Shown: in pieces, positions 1-6,914 of the stretch | Numbering within the stretch: the stretch's first letter is position 1 | How the letters are laid out: the number at the start of each line of letters is the position of its first letter | NCBI GenBank assembly: GCA_903957405.1 | Contig: CAJBPC010000437.1 | Span: forward strand, 1 to 13,306 | Direction: 5' to 3' | From: an uncultured bacterium | GTDB lineage: Bacteria; Bacteroidota; Bacteroidia; Chitinophagales; Chitinophagaceae | Length of the DNA stretch: 13,306 nt | Notes under the pieces: model-generated | The model's input: only the letters and a program-made list of their open reading frames with translations | Database searches by the model: none | What the model was told of the DNA's origin: nothing | Position numbers and translations under genes: made by a program

Positions 1-570
1 AGGATAGTTGTGCGCGCCATGCATGCTGAACGTAAAAACACGGGAATCTTCGGCGAAGATCTTGGCAGTCCCGTTGCCTTGATGCACGTCTAGGTCGATG
101 ATCAAAATCTTCCCTGCCAGATGTTTATCAAGGAGTTGATCGGCTGCGACCGCGAAATCATTGAGCATGCAGAAACCCTCTCCCCTGTCGGCGAACGCGT
201 GGTGGGTACCCCCTGCGATATTGAGTGCCACACCGTTCCTCATTGCATGCATGGCACAGTCAATGGTTCCCTGCGTGATGATCTTTTCCCGCAATGTCAG
301 CATGGGCGACTGCGGAAACCCTATCTGTCGCTGTTCCCTTTCTGAGAGTTTTTGTTCATTGAGTTTATTCAGATAAACAGGGTCGTGGGTTTGTAAGATG
401 ACATCATCAGGGCAGACACCGGGTGCGAACAATTCATCCTCTCGGATGATGCCTTCATGCAGCAACTGCCCGGGTATGAGCTCATATTTGAGCATTGGGA
501 ACCTATGGCCTTCCGGCAACGGATGGGCATATATGGGGTCGTAGGCTATCCTTAGTTTTTTATCTGTCAC
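1..570 (-). CDS. Histone deacetylase family protein, class IV (HDAC11)-like, 3' end cut by the window edge
   Basis: Only the first 190 residues are in the window. They match the Zn-dependent arginase/deacetylase fold family: an HDPVYL segment near residue 62, a tandem-histidine GGTHHAF motif (H123, H124), a GFCMLND segment (132-138) and DLDVHQGNGTA (159-169), in which D161 and H163 are the expected zinc ligands. HQGNG rather than HHGDG resembles the class IV (HDAC11) branch. Family members remove acyl groups from lysine or small amines such as polyamines; the bacterial substrate cannot be read here. The third metal ligand and the catalytic tyrosine lie beyond the edge. No ATG fits: the frame starts at GTG (570, VTDKKLRIAY) or at TTG (579), which overlaps the pdeM stop, so translational coupling to pdeM is likely. 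GTG is chosen because conserved sequence begins directly after it. Family assignment is firm, start moderate. Confidence 0.88.
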   Translation of the reverse strand, partial: MTDKKLRIAYDPIYAHPLPEGHRFPMLKYELIPGQLLHEGIIREDELFAPGVCPDDVILQTHDPVYLNKLNEQKLSEREQRQIGFPQSPMLTLREKIITQGTIDCAMHAMRNGVALNIAGGTHHAFADRGEGFCMLNDFAVAADQLLDKHLAGKILIIDLDVHQGNGTAKIFAEDSRVFTFSMHGAHNYP

Positions 571-575
571 CGTTG

Positions 576-1259
576 TCAATGGATTTTTATCACTGCACCC
601 GTTTCACCTTTGCGCGGGTCATTCGGAATGACGGCATATACCATGTCGCCTTTCCTCGGAGTCACCAACGCAAGCCCAGTGAATTTGCTGAATGCGGGCA
701 GTACGACTTGCTCCGCCGAAAAGTGAAAACAAGGGAAACGAAGGGATTGTTTGCCGATTCCGCTCAGGCGTATCCCGGGATGGATATGTCCCGAAACCCG
801 GTAGTGCCCCAGATCATCGGAAGGTTTCCAATCCGGATCGTGTGCGAATAGGAACGGCGGCCTCAGGTACGACTGTTCATGCACCTCGATCCCCATATCC
901 GCATAAGAGCTAAGGCTCAGGATGTCGTGATTGCCCCTAACAAGATGGACGTCTTTTGTTGGGATCGTCTCCTTCCATCTTGCGAATAACGCGTGCTCTA
1001 GGTTTTCTCGGCTATGGAACAGGTCGCCTGTAATGATGATGGTTTCGGGTTGGAAGTATTGCACCTGCATCATCAGGCGATGCAGATCTTCCAGATAGAC
1101 CTGCGGAGGGACGGGTATCCCCGCTTTACGGAAATGACCGGTCTTCCCAAAATGCAGGTCGGTTAAGATCAGCGTCCGCTCTTCCTCCCAAAACAGACAA
1201 CGCTCCGGAGAAAGCCAGCAATGCTGAGATCTGATGTCGATCGGAAGTGCAGGTGACAT
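576..1259 (-). CDS. pdeM: Ligase-associated DNA damage response endonuclease PdeM (metallophosphoesterase)
   Basis: A 227-residue calcineurin-like phosphoesterase with the full metal-site set: TDLHFGK (D34, H36), GDLFHSREN (G78, D79, H82), GNHD (109-112), H140-D141 and GHIHPG (H158, H160). This spacing and the length fit PdeM, the metallophosphoesterase that accompanies an Lhr-type helicase, a DNA ligase and a beta-lactamase-fold exonuclease. The Pseudomonas putida relative is a manganese-dependent DNA nuclease. The other three partners are at 4368-9621, so the set is split here by three unrelated genes. The ATG at 1259 is used rather than the TTG one codon upstream. No clear promoter motif was found in the 79 bp upstream, which instead holds an imperfect hairpin. 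The stop codon overlaps or lies 5 bp from the start of the deacetylase gene, suggesting coupling. Identity is well supported; a role in DNA repair is inferred from the family. Confidence 0.92.
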   Translation of the reverse strand: MSPALPIDIRSQHCWLSPERCLFWEEERTLILTDLHFGKTGHFRKAGIPVPPQVYLEDLHRLMMQVQYFQPETIIITGDLFHSRENLEHALFARWKETIPTKDVHLVRGNHDILSLSSYADMGIEVHEQSYLRPPFLFAHDPDWKPSDDLGHYRVSGHIHPGIRLSGIGKQSLRFPCFHFSAEQVVLPAFSKFTGLALVTPRKGDMVYAVIPNDPRKGETGAVIKIH

Positions 1260-1282
1260 CAACTAACGGTTACGGGTACTTT

Positions 1283-1330
1283 ATATGCCGAATGTCGGGG
1301 ACTCCCTCCATGTTGTCCCCTTTCGGATAT
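1283..1330 (-). terminator. Imperfect intergenic hairpin, possible terminator or processing site
   Basis: Between the haem-binding gene and pdeM, the minus-strand transcript can pair ATAT-CCGAA-A-GGGGAC with GTCCCC-GACA-TTCGG-C-ATAT around a 12-nt loop, giving 15 base pairs with small bulges. There is no U-tract after it, so it is not a standard intrinsic terminator. It could attenuate read-through or protect the 3' end of the upstream message. Pairing was worked out by eye. Confidence 0.4.
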
Positions 1331-1338
1331 CCGGCAAA

Positions 1339-1830
1339 TCAATGTTTCTCTTCCGATGTTTTGACCTCAAGGTTGTTCGTGACCGCGATCTCAGTCATCA
1401 GCCCCTTTGCCCAATCGCTGAGGATCTTCGACTTTTCGGCATCGACGATTGCATTGCGGTGTATGAATGTGTAGCTTTTCAAGGGCATCTCGCCTTCCTG
1501 TAACTGTTCAATGACTTCTTCCAGTTTGTGATGGGCTTTCTTGGGAGGATAGCTCAGGAATTCGTTGAAGTTCAACTCTCCTTTTCCTTCCGCCACATGG
1601 TCCTGCAGCCACCAGGTGACCGGTTGGATATTGGCATACCAGGGATATGCCGTGTTGTTGCTATGGCAGTCGTAGCAAGAGGATCTGAGGATCTCCTGTA
1701 CATTCGCAGGGACTGCATACTTGTTGCCGATATCGTTGGGTGTCGCGGCAGTGGAAACATTCCGTGCAGGACGGAAGAATTGAATGATGACCAATCCCGC
1801 CAACAGGACAAATGCGATCTTCTTGACCAT
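1339..1830 (-). CDS. Small membrane-anchored haem-binding (c-type) protein
   Basis: A 163-residue protein with an N-terminal hydrophobic segment (about residues 4-19, signal anchor or signal peptide) followed by a periplasmic domain carrying one CxxCH haem c motif, CYDCH (52-56). The surrounding SCYDCHSNNTAYPWYANIQP and the later EMPLKSYTFIHRNA (M105 a possible distal ligand) are typical of the Bacteroidota haem-binding domain family (Haem_bd type). Members are thought to bind haem in the envelope, but the electron partner is unknown. The ATG at 1830 is chosen over a TTG at 1848 because the TTG lies inside a good TAnnTTTG promoter element and MVKK gives a normal positively charged N-terminus. 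It lies 30 bp after the nucleotidyltransferase gene and 79 bp before pdeM, with no evident functional link to either. Confidence 0.85.
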   Translation of the reverse strand: MVKKIAFVLLAGLVIIQFFRPARNVSTAATPNDIGNKYAVPANVQEILRSSCYDCHSNNTAYPWYANIQPVTWWLQDHVAEGKGELNFNEFLSYPPKKAHHKLEEVIEQLQEGEMPLKSYTFIHRNAIVDAEKSKILSDWAKGLMTEIAVTNNLEVKTSEEKH

Positions 1831-1845
1831 TGCTCGATATTTATG

Positions 1846-1853
1846 CAAAGGTA
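1846..1853 (-). promoter_or_regulatory. Bacteroidota-type -7 promoter element (TAnnTTTG) for the haem-binding gene
   Basis: The minus strand reads TACCTTTG, an exact match to the Bacteroidota -7 consensus TAnnTTTG, 15 bp before the ATG at 1830 and directly after the preceding stop. About 19 bp upstream there is a T-run but no clean TTG -33 box. It would give a leader of roughly ten nucleotides, similar to the element before the kinase gene. Confidence 0.5.
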
Positions 1854-1860
1854 CGGGCAG

Positions 1861-2646
1861 TCATTGGAAAAATCTTTCCGCTTCGATGATGCTTTCTGGT
1901 CTGCCAACATCCACGATGATGTCACGGCTATGCCGGTAACCTTGGATTTGATGTGTGGCTGCAAGGTCGAGATAGCTGTCAATGATCGAAAATTTTCCGG
2001 TTTGACGGATCATGGTGAAGATCTCCGGGTCGATGACGTGTATGCCGGAGAACGCGAAGGGATCTGGAGTTTTTTCGGGGGTGAACGCCATTCTTATCTC
2101 TCCGGTGTTTTGGTTGGTCCAGCCACAGAGTCGCATTTCCTCATCAAAGAGCAGATTCCTCGAAGATTTTCTGTTGGTGACGGCAAGGGTGGCGATCGGT
2201 GCGGATTGTTTGTGATGCGCGTACATCTTCCCGAGGTCGAGGTTTGTAAGGATATCGGCATTCATGACCACGAAGGGTTCTTTGTTCGCCGCCAGGAACC
2301 ATGCTGCATGGAGAAGTCCGCCACCTGTTTCCAAAAGTTCTCCGATTTCATGGGAGATCTGTATACGACAACTGAAATCCTCCTTCTCCCTCAGAAAATC
2401 CTTTATCTGCTCTGCGAAATGATGGACGTTGACGATGATGTCACGTATCCCGAAATGCATCAGATATTCAATGTTTCTTTGTAGCAGAGGTTTTCCATTT
2501 ACAGGTGCCAGCGCCTTTGGATGCGCATCGGTGAAAGGCTTGAGCCTTGTACCCAAACCCGCGGCGAAGATCATGGCCCTTACGCCTTTCAACTGACTTT
2601 CTTCACCTTGCATTTCAGGCTGTTGGACTGTTTTCAGATCCGTCAT
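1861..2646 (-). CDS. NDP-sugar nucleotidyltransferase, MurU-like (MurNAc-1-phosphate uridylyltransferase candidate)
   Basis: A 261-residue GT-A-fold nucleotidyltransferase. The nucleotide-binding signature FAAGLGTRLKPFTD is at 27-40, followed by PKAL (43-46); NAD at 129-131 supplies the metal-binding aspartate (D131); FAFSGIHVI (197-205) and DVGRPES (246-252) complete the active site. Such enzymes transfer UMP or another NMP from the NTP to a sugar 1-phosphate, releasing pyrophosphate. The short length and the adjacent AmgK-like kinase point to MurU, which makes UDP-MurNAc in cell-wall recycling, but sugar specificity cannot be read from sequence. The ATG at 2646 overlaps the kinase stop as ATGA and is preceded by GGGAG, so coupled translation is likely. 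A start at residue 24, just before the conserved core, is also possible because about 20 poorly conserved residues precede it. Enzyme class is firm, MurU role moderate. Confidence 0.88.
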   Translation of the reverse strand: MTDLKTVQQPEMQGEESQLKGVRAMIFAAGLGTRLKPFTDAHPKALAPVNGKPLLQRNIEYLMHFGIRDIIVNVHHFAEQIKDFLREKEDFSCRIQISHEIGELLETGGGLLHAAWFLAANKEPFVVMNADILTNLDLGKMYAHHKQSAPIATLAVTNRKSSRNLLFDEEMRLCGWTNQNTGEIRMAFTPEKTPDPFAFSGIHVIDPEIFTMIRQTGKFSIIDSYLDLAATHQIQGYRHSRDIIVDVGRPESIIEAERFFQ

Positions 2647-4103
2647 GCTCCCGGGGTGTTTATCCAGTTCTTCGAATCCTGTTCGACATGTTCCGTAATG
2701 GTTTTGACATTGAACTTCTCCTGCAGGTGCTCCGACATCCTGTCTGCCGCATAGACGCTTCTGTGCTGCCCTCCGGTGCATCCGAAGCTCACGGTAAGGC
2801 TGGAGAACCCGCGTTTGATATAGTCTTTTACGGAGATGTCCACGATTCCAAAAACATGTTGCAGATAAGTAGGCATCTCCGTCTTGTGGAGGAGGAATTC
2901 CCTGACATCCTTATCTCTACCGGTGAGTGACTTGTAAGCTGTGAGTCGGCCAGGGTTCAAGATCCCTCTGCAATCGAAGACGAATCCTCCGCCGTTTTCA
3001 CTTTCGTCGGCGGGAATGCCTTTTTTGTAGGAAAAGCTCCGGACATGCACGACCAGTGGGGTTTCTGATCCGGCTTTTTGTATTTCGAATTTCGCAACCA
3101 TCTCGTCTGTCACGATGCATCGGAGGACTTTGTGCAGTTCAGGCAGCCGGATGGGTATCTTCTTGTTTTCGAGAAACCATTTCAGGTTTTTCAATGCAAA
3201 CGGTATGCTAGATATGAAGTGTGGCTTTCGTTCAAAAAGCCCGCGGAAACCATATGCGCCAAGTGTCTGCAGCATCCGGATCAGCACGAATCCGTCGTAG
3301 CTGTCCATGAAGCTCTCTATGTCAAGGGTGTTTTTGAGCAGCATATTCGCCTGTTCGAAGTAATACGACAACAGTTTGTCTCGCCAGTCATAGGGCATCG
3401 CCGCCCTTGCTTGCCAAAGCATTGACGCCACATCGTATTGAAGCGCACCCTGCATGCCGCCCTGATAGTCTATGAAGTATACCCGATCGTCATTCACCAT
3501 TAGGTTTCTGCTTTGGCAGTCACGGTGCATGAAATATTGCTGATCTTCCTGCATCAGATAGCTGCTGAGCAGGTCGAAATCATTCAGCAGTAGATTTTTA
3601 TCATAGGGCAGGTCAAGCGCCCGAACAAAGTAGTATAGGAAATAAAGGAGATCGGAGTAGATGGCCTGTTTGTCGAATGACTTCGTCGCGATGCAATGTC
3701 TGTAGTCAAGGTTGATACCACCCTCTATCTGCAGTCTGGCGAGTTGTGAGAGGCTTTTCTTGAACAAATTGAAAACGTGGTCGGAGAACCCCTCGGCTTT
3801 CATAATTTCGAATAATGACACATCGCCCAGGTCCGTCTGCAGGTACATGGTTTTTTCAAGGTCATTGTGCAATATCTCCGGGACGGGCAGTTGCTTGGAC
3901 TGGAAATGCCGTGTGAACTCTATGAAAGCGTTGTTCTCCGCGATATTCTGCGGGTTGTATGTGGCTATGTAACCCCGGCCTTCATGGCGTACCCTCAGGT
4001 ATTGCCGGTTACTGCCCGATTGTCGCAGTGTGTCAATTTCAATAGCCCCCTCTGATTTCCATGTCCGGAAAAAATCTTCAATATCTGTCTGTAAGTCGGA
4101 CAT
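2643..4103 (-). CDS. AmgK-like sugar kinase fused to a RapZ C-terminal domain
   Basis: A 486-residue two-domain protein. Residues 1 to about 335 form an aminoglycoside-phosphotransferase-type kinase. HRDCQSRN (193-200) holds the catalytic base D195 and the metal-binding N200, and FIDYQGG (210-216) holds the second metal aspartate D212; this pattern is close to AmgK, the anomeric MurNAc/GlcNAc kinase. Residues about 350-472 match the C-terminal domain of RNase adapter RapZ: SFSYKKGIP (356-364), GGFVFDCRG (372-380), YKSLTGRD (390-397) and GCTGGQHRSVY (441-451). In E. coli that domain binds glucosamine-6-phosphate. The P-loop domain of RapZ is absent. The downstream partner, joined by ATGA, is MurU-like, so together they could convert MurNAc or GlcNAc to the UDP-sugar. 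The RapZ part may sense an amino-sugar phosphate and gate the kinase; this is inference. A TAnnTTTG promoter lies 13 bp upstream of the ATG. Confidence 0.88.
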   Translation of the reverse strand: MSDLQTDIEDFFRTWKSEGAIEIDTLRQSGSNRQYLRVRHEGRGYIATYNPQNIAENNAFIEFTRHFQSKQLPVPEILHNDLEKTMYLQTDLGDVSLFEIMKAEGFSDHVFNLFKKSLSQLARLQIEGGINLDYRHCIATKSFDKQAIYSDLLYFLYYFVRALDLPYDKNLLLNDFDLLSSYLMQEDQQYFMHRDCQSRNLMVNDDRVYFIDYQGGMQGALQYDVASMLWQARAAMPYDWRDKLLSYYFEQANMLLKNTLDIESFMDSYDGFVLIRMLQTLGAYGFRGLFERKPHFISSIPFALKNLKWFLENKKIPIRLPELHKVLRCIVTDEMVAKFEIQKAGSETPLVVHVRSFSYKKGIPADESENGGGFVFDCRGILNPGRLTAYKSLTGRDKDVREFLLHKTEMPTYLQHVFGIVDISVKDYIKRGFSSLTVSFGCTGGQHRSVYAADRMSEHLQEKFNVKTITEHVEQDSKNWINTPGA

Positions 4104-4116
4104 CCGTTCTTTTTTG

Positions 4117-4124
4117 CAAAGTTA
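4117..4124 (-). promoter_or_regulatory. Bacteroidota-type -7 promoter element (TAnnTTTG) for the kinase/nucleotidyltransferase pair
   Basis: The minus strand reads TAACTTTG, an exact fit to TAnnTTTG, 13 bp before the ATG at 4103. No convincing TTG-type -33 box is seen about 19 bp further up. The predicted leader is short and A-rich. The 19-bp repeat array begins 84 bp upstream of it. Confidence 0.55.
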
Positions 4125-4207
4125 CCTTTTTATGGCAGCCTATTTTACGCAGTGTATTTGAAAATCTGAAAGCGACAGGTCCTGTTTGAACCATAGCAGG
4201 TTGGTGG

Positions 4208-4340
4208 ACTCTCCAAAAGTGGGGGTACTTTCCAAGAGTGGGGATACTTCACAAAAGTGGGGGTACTTCTCAAAAGTGGGGATACTTCTCAAGAGTGGGG
4301 TAACCCTCCAAGGGTGGGGTGACCCTCCAAGGGTGCAAGA
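4208..4340. repeat. Seven 19-bp direct tandem repeats with internal dyad symmetry
   Basis: Seven consecutive 19-bp units begin at 4208, 4227, 4246, 4265, 4284, 4303 and 4322 with no gaps. The plus-strand consensus is ACTTCTCAAAAGTGGGGGT, and the last unit decays after its first 14 bases. The first 13 bases of each unit form an interrupted palindrome (ACTT...AAGT in most units, ACCCT...AGGGT in units six and seven), followed by a GTGGGG run. Units one and three end in GGGGGT and units two and four in GGGGAT, hinting at an earlier 38-bp duplication. The array starts 27 bp after the helicase stop codon and ends 84 bp before the kinase promoter element. The rest of the 4104-4367 gap shows no gene. 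Confidence 0.93.
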
Positions 4341-4367
4341 TTTGGTTTTGAGTCAGCCGGGTCGATT

Positions 4368-6914
4368 TCATCCTTCCAGTTGCTCTTGCATTCGGCGAAC
4401 ACGGTCTTCGAGCTTTTCAGAGGAGAGGCTCTCCCGCATGCTGTCGATCTTTACGGGGAAGCTGAAGGGAGTCAGTCTGGTTGGATATGTAAGGATGATG
4501 CTGCCGCGGCTGATGCGGTCAAGCATTTCCCGAAGCCTGGCTTCCTCCATTTGGTGATCAAAGACTTCCTGGTATGCCTGTCGCAGCAGGAGATTGTGCG
4601 GGTCGTACTCCTGGAAGACCTTAAAGAGCAGCGAAGCGGATGACTGCAGGTGCCTCGCTTTTTTCTTTTCCCCCGGCATGCCCTGGAAGATCAGTCCACC
4701 GATGACGGCGATATCGCGGAACTTGCGCCGAGCCATCTCGGTCGCATTCACGCTTCGATGTATATCTTCCGTGAGGTTTTCCGGGGAGAACAGTTCATAT
4801 GCGTTGCTGTCGTCCAAAGGGATAGGCTGGTCGCTCAGCAACTCAAAACTGTAATCATTCATGGCGAAGGAGAAGGTTATGGGTGTGATCCTGCTGATCC
4901 GCCATGCCAGGATAGCGGCCATCGCCTCGTTGACCAGGCGACCTTCGAAGGTATGGACGAATAAATGGAAACCATCCTTCGTCTCAATCTGTTCGACCAA
5001 TAACTCATCCATGCCCGGGATATGCGAAAGCTCCTGCTGTAGCTTGAACAAGGGCTTTAATGCAATCAGCTCGGGCTCTGTGCTGTCTCCGCTTGCGGCT
5101 TCCGCCATCTTTTGCCTGAGTACCTGCCCCAGGTTTCCAGACAGCGACATCCGCCCGCCCATCCAGCTTGGCACAATGGATTTTTTCGCATTTGACTTCC
5201 GCACGATGACGGTCATATCCTTGATCATCACGAACTCCAGATTTCTGCCGGCGAGGGTGAACACCTCTCCCGGCAGCAATTTCGAAATGAACCCCTCCTC
5301 GATGACCCCTACATATCCGCCGGTCAGGAATTTCACCTTCAGCATGGCATCACTCACGATCGTGCCGATGTGCATCCTGTGTCGCATGGCGATCCTCCTG
5401 TCGGTGATCCTACAAAACCCGTCGGTCATTTCCACTTTTCGATATTCGTCGTATTGCTGCAGCGCTTTGCCTCCCTCCACAAGAAAATGTATGATATGAC
5501 CCCATTCGTCATCTGTCATTTCCCGGAAGCAATAAGTCGTTTTGACTTCATCAACCATCACATTTGGATCGAATCCGTCGGAGATGGCCAGCGTGCAGAG
5601 GTATTGCAGCAGTACATCGAAGCAAAGCTGAAGGGGGGGGCGTCCTTCAATGAGATCTTTGTGTATGGCGGATTTCAACGCCGCCGCTTCCATCAGCTCG
5701 AGAGAATGGGTCGGGAGGAAATAGATCCTGCTTTTCTCTCCCGGTTGGTGTCCGCTGCGTCCGGCACGTTGAAGAAAACGACCGACACCTTTTGGCGAAC
5801 CGACCTGTATGACGGTCTCTACCGGTCTGAAATCCACGCCAAGATCCAGGCTGGACGTACACACCACAGCCTTCAGGATCCCTTCGTGCAGGGCATCTTC
5901 CACCCATGACCGAAGCTCCTGCTCTATGCTCCCATGGTGCAGTGCGATCGCACCGGCCCATTCCGGCGCAACATTCAGCAGCGTCTGGTACCAGGTCTCG
6001 CTCATGCCCCGGGTATTGATGAATATGAGGGTGGTGCGGCCGCCTTCCACCAGCGGCACGACCTTGGGAGCGAGCTTGATCCCCAAGTGCCCGGCCCAGG
6101 GGTATTTTTCGATCTCGTCGGGAAAGACCGACTCCACCTCGATCCTTTTGTCCATCCTCGCCCTGATGATGACGGGCGAACAATTATTTTTTCGGTTATG
6201 CCTTTCCGTTATAACGGGCCAGAGGAGGGCGTCCCTTGCCTCCTCCAGGTTGCCGATGGTGGCGGAGATGCCCCAGACAGAAAGTGCCATGGATGGCGAA
6301 CCTTCCAAGGCCGCTTTTGAGTGTGGTGCATCGTTCAGGCCGACAAGGCGGCTGATGGCGAGTTCGACCTGCACGCCGCGTTTGCTGCCGAGCAGCTCAT
6401 GCCATTCATCCACGGCGATGGTCTGCAGGTTCCGGAAAACATCCGCATAACCTTTCTGCGCAAGCAGGAGGTGCAAGCTTTCCGGAGTGATGATCATCAC
6501 TTCAGGCATCCTGCGTTTTTGGCGCTGTCTTTCCGCCACCGGTGTGTCACCATTGCGCACACCGACTCTCCAGCGCATACCCATTCCCGTTATGACCTCC
6601 TCCATCGCACGGCCGATGTCTTTGGCCAAAGCCCTCAGCGGCGTCACCCATAAGAGCAGCAGGCCGTTGTGCTCCGACTGCTTCCAGTGCTCAGGATGCT
6701 CGTTGATGAAACGGATGACTGCCCCGAGGAATACCGCGTATGTCTTCCCGCACCCGGTCGGGGCATTCACGAGTCCGCTTCTCCCATGAATGACCTCTTC
6801 CCATGCCTCTTCCTGGAAAGGGAACGGGTGTCGGCCCTTTCCATCCATCCAGCGGCAGACCTGCCTGTAGCCTTCGGTCTGCGACAGGTTGCCGGTCATC
6901 ATATGCGTCATCAT
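4368..6914 (-). CDS. Ligase-associated DNA damage response DEXH-box helicase (Lhr-core type)
   Basis: An 848-residue superfamily 2 helicase with the Lhr-core motif set: Walker A APTGCGKT (51-58), TPLRALA (91-97), TPES (143-146), DEWH (169-172) as motif II, SATIGN (217-222), FINTRGMSE (298-306), HHGS (326-329), TSSLDLGVDF (353-362) and QRAGRSGHQPG (382-392) as motif VI. The remaining roughly 450 residues correspond to the winged-helix and Lhr-specific C-terminal region; the length matches Lhr-core proteins without the long extension of full-length Lhr. Family members are ATP-dependent 3'-to-5' translocases that unwind RNA:DNA or DNA duplexes. It starts at an ATG overlapping the ligase stop as ATGA, so exonuclease, ligase and helicase form one coupled operon. 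Its usual downstream partner pdeM is not adjacent but 3.1 kb further on. No frameshift or missing motif was seen. Confidence 0.95.
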   Translation of the reverse strand: MMTHMMTGNLSQTEGYRQVCRWMDGKGRHPFPFQEEAWEEVIHGRSGLVNAPTGCGKTYAVFLGAVIRFINEHPEHWKQSEHNGLLLLWVTPLRALAKDIGRAMEEVITGMGMRWRVGVRNGDTPVAERQRQKRRMPEVMIITPESLHLLLAQKGYADVFRNLQTIAVDEWHELLGSKRGVQVELAISRLVGLNDAPHSKAALEGSPSMALSVWGISATIGNLEEARDALLWPVITERHNRKNNCSPVIIRARMDKRIEVESVFPDEIEKYPWAGHLGIKLAPKVVPLVEGGRTTLIFINTRGMSETWYQTLLNVAPEWAGAIALHHGSIEQELRSWVEDALHEGILKAVVCTSSLDLGVDFRPVETVIQVGSPKGVGRFLQRAGRSGHQPGEKSRIYFLPTHSLELMEAAALKSAIHKDLIEGRPPLQLCFDVLLQYLCTLAISDGFDPNVMVDEVKTTYCFREMTDDEWGHIIHFLVEGGKALQQYDEYRKVEMTDGFCRITDRRIAMRHRMHIGTIVSDAMLKVKFLTGGYVGVIEEGFISKLLPGEVFTLAGRNLEFVMIKDMTVIVRKSNAKKSIVPSWMGGRMSLSGNLGQVLRQKMAEAASGDSTEPELIALKPLFKLQQELSHIPGMDELLVEQIETKDGFHLFVHTFEGRLVNEAMAAILAWRISRITPITFSFAMNDYSFELLSDQPIPLDDSNAYELFSPENLTEDIHRSVNATEMARRKFRDIAVIGGLIFQGMPGEKKKARHLQSSASLLFKVFQEYDPHNLLLRQAYQEVFDHQMEEARLREMLDRISRGSIILTYPTRLTPFSFPVKIDSMRESLSSEKLEDRVRRMQEQLEG

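Noticed and set aside
1528..2484. A 318-codon open frame on the plus strand opposite the nucleotidyltransferase and haem-binding genes
   Set aside because: The translation shows no recognisable motif, while the minus strand encodes two complete motif-bearing proteins over the same bases. It is an antisense shadow.
2647..2781. A longer nucleotidyltransferase beginning about 45 codons upstream, at 2781
   Set aside because: That extension reads through the kinase C-terminus in another frame and is not family-like. The ATGA overlap at 2643-2646 gives a natural coupled start.
4208..4340. A CRISPR array or plasmid-type iteron origin
   Set aside because: The units are contiguous with no spacers, so this is not CRISPR. 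No Rep, Cas or partition gene is nearby and the flanks are ordinary chromosomal genes, so an iteron origin is unsupported.
4208..4340. A G-quadruplex formed by the GTGGGG runs
   Set aside because: The G-runs are separated by about 14-15 bases, longer than loops in typical stable quadruplexes, so this cannot be claimed from sequence alone.
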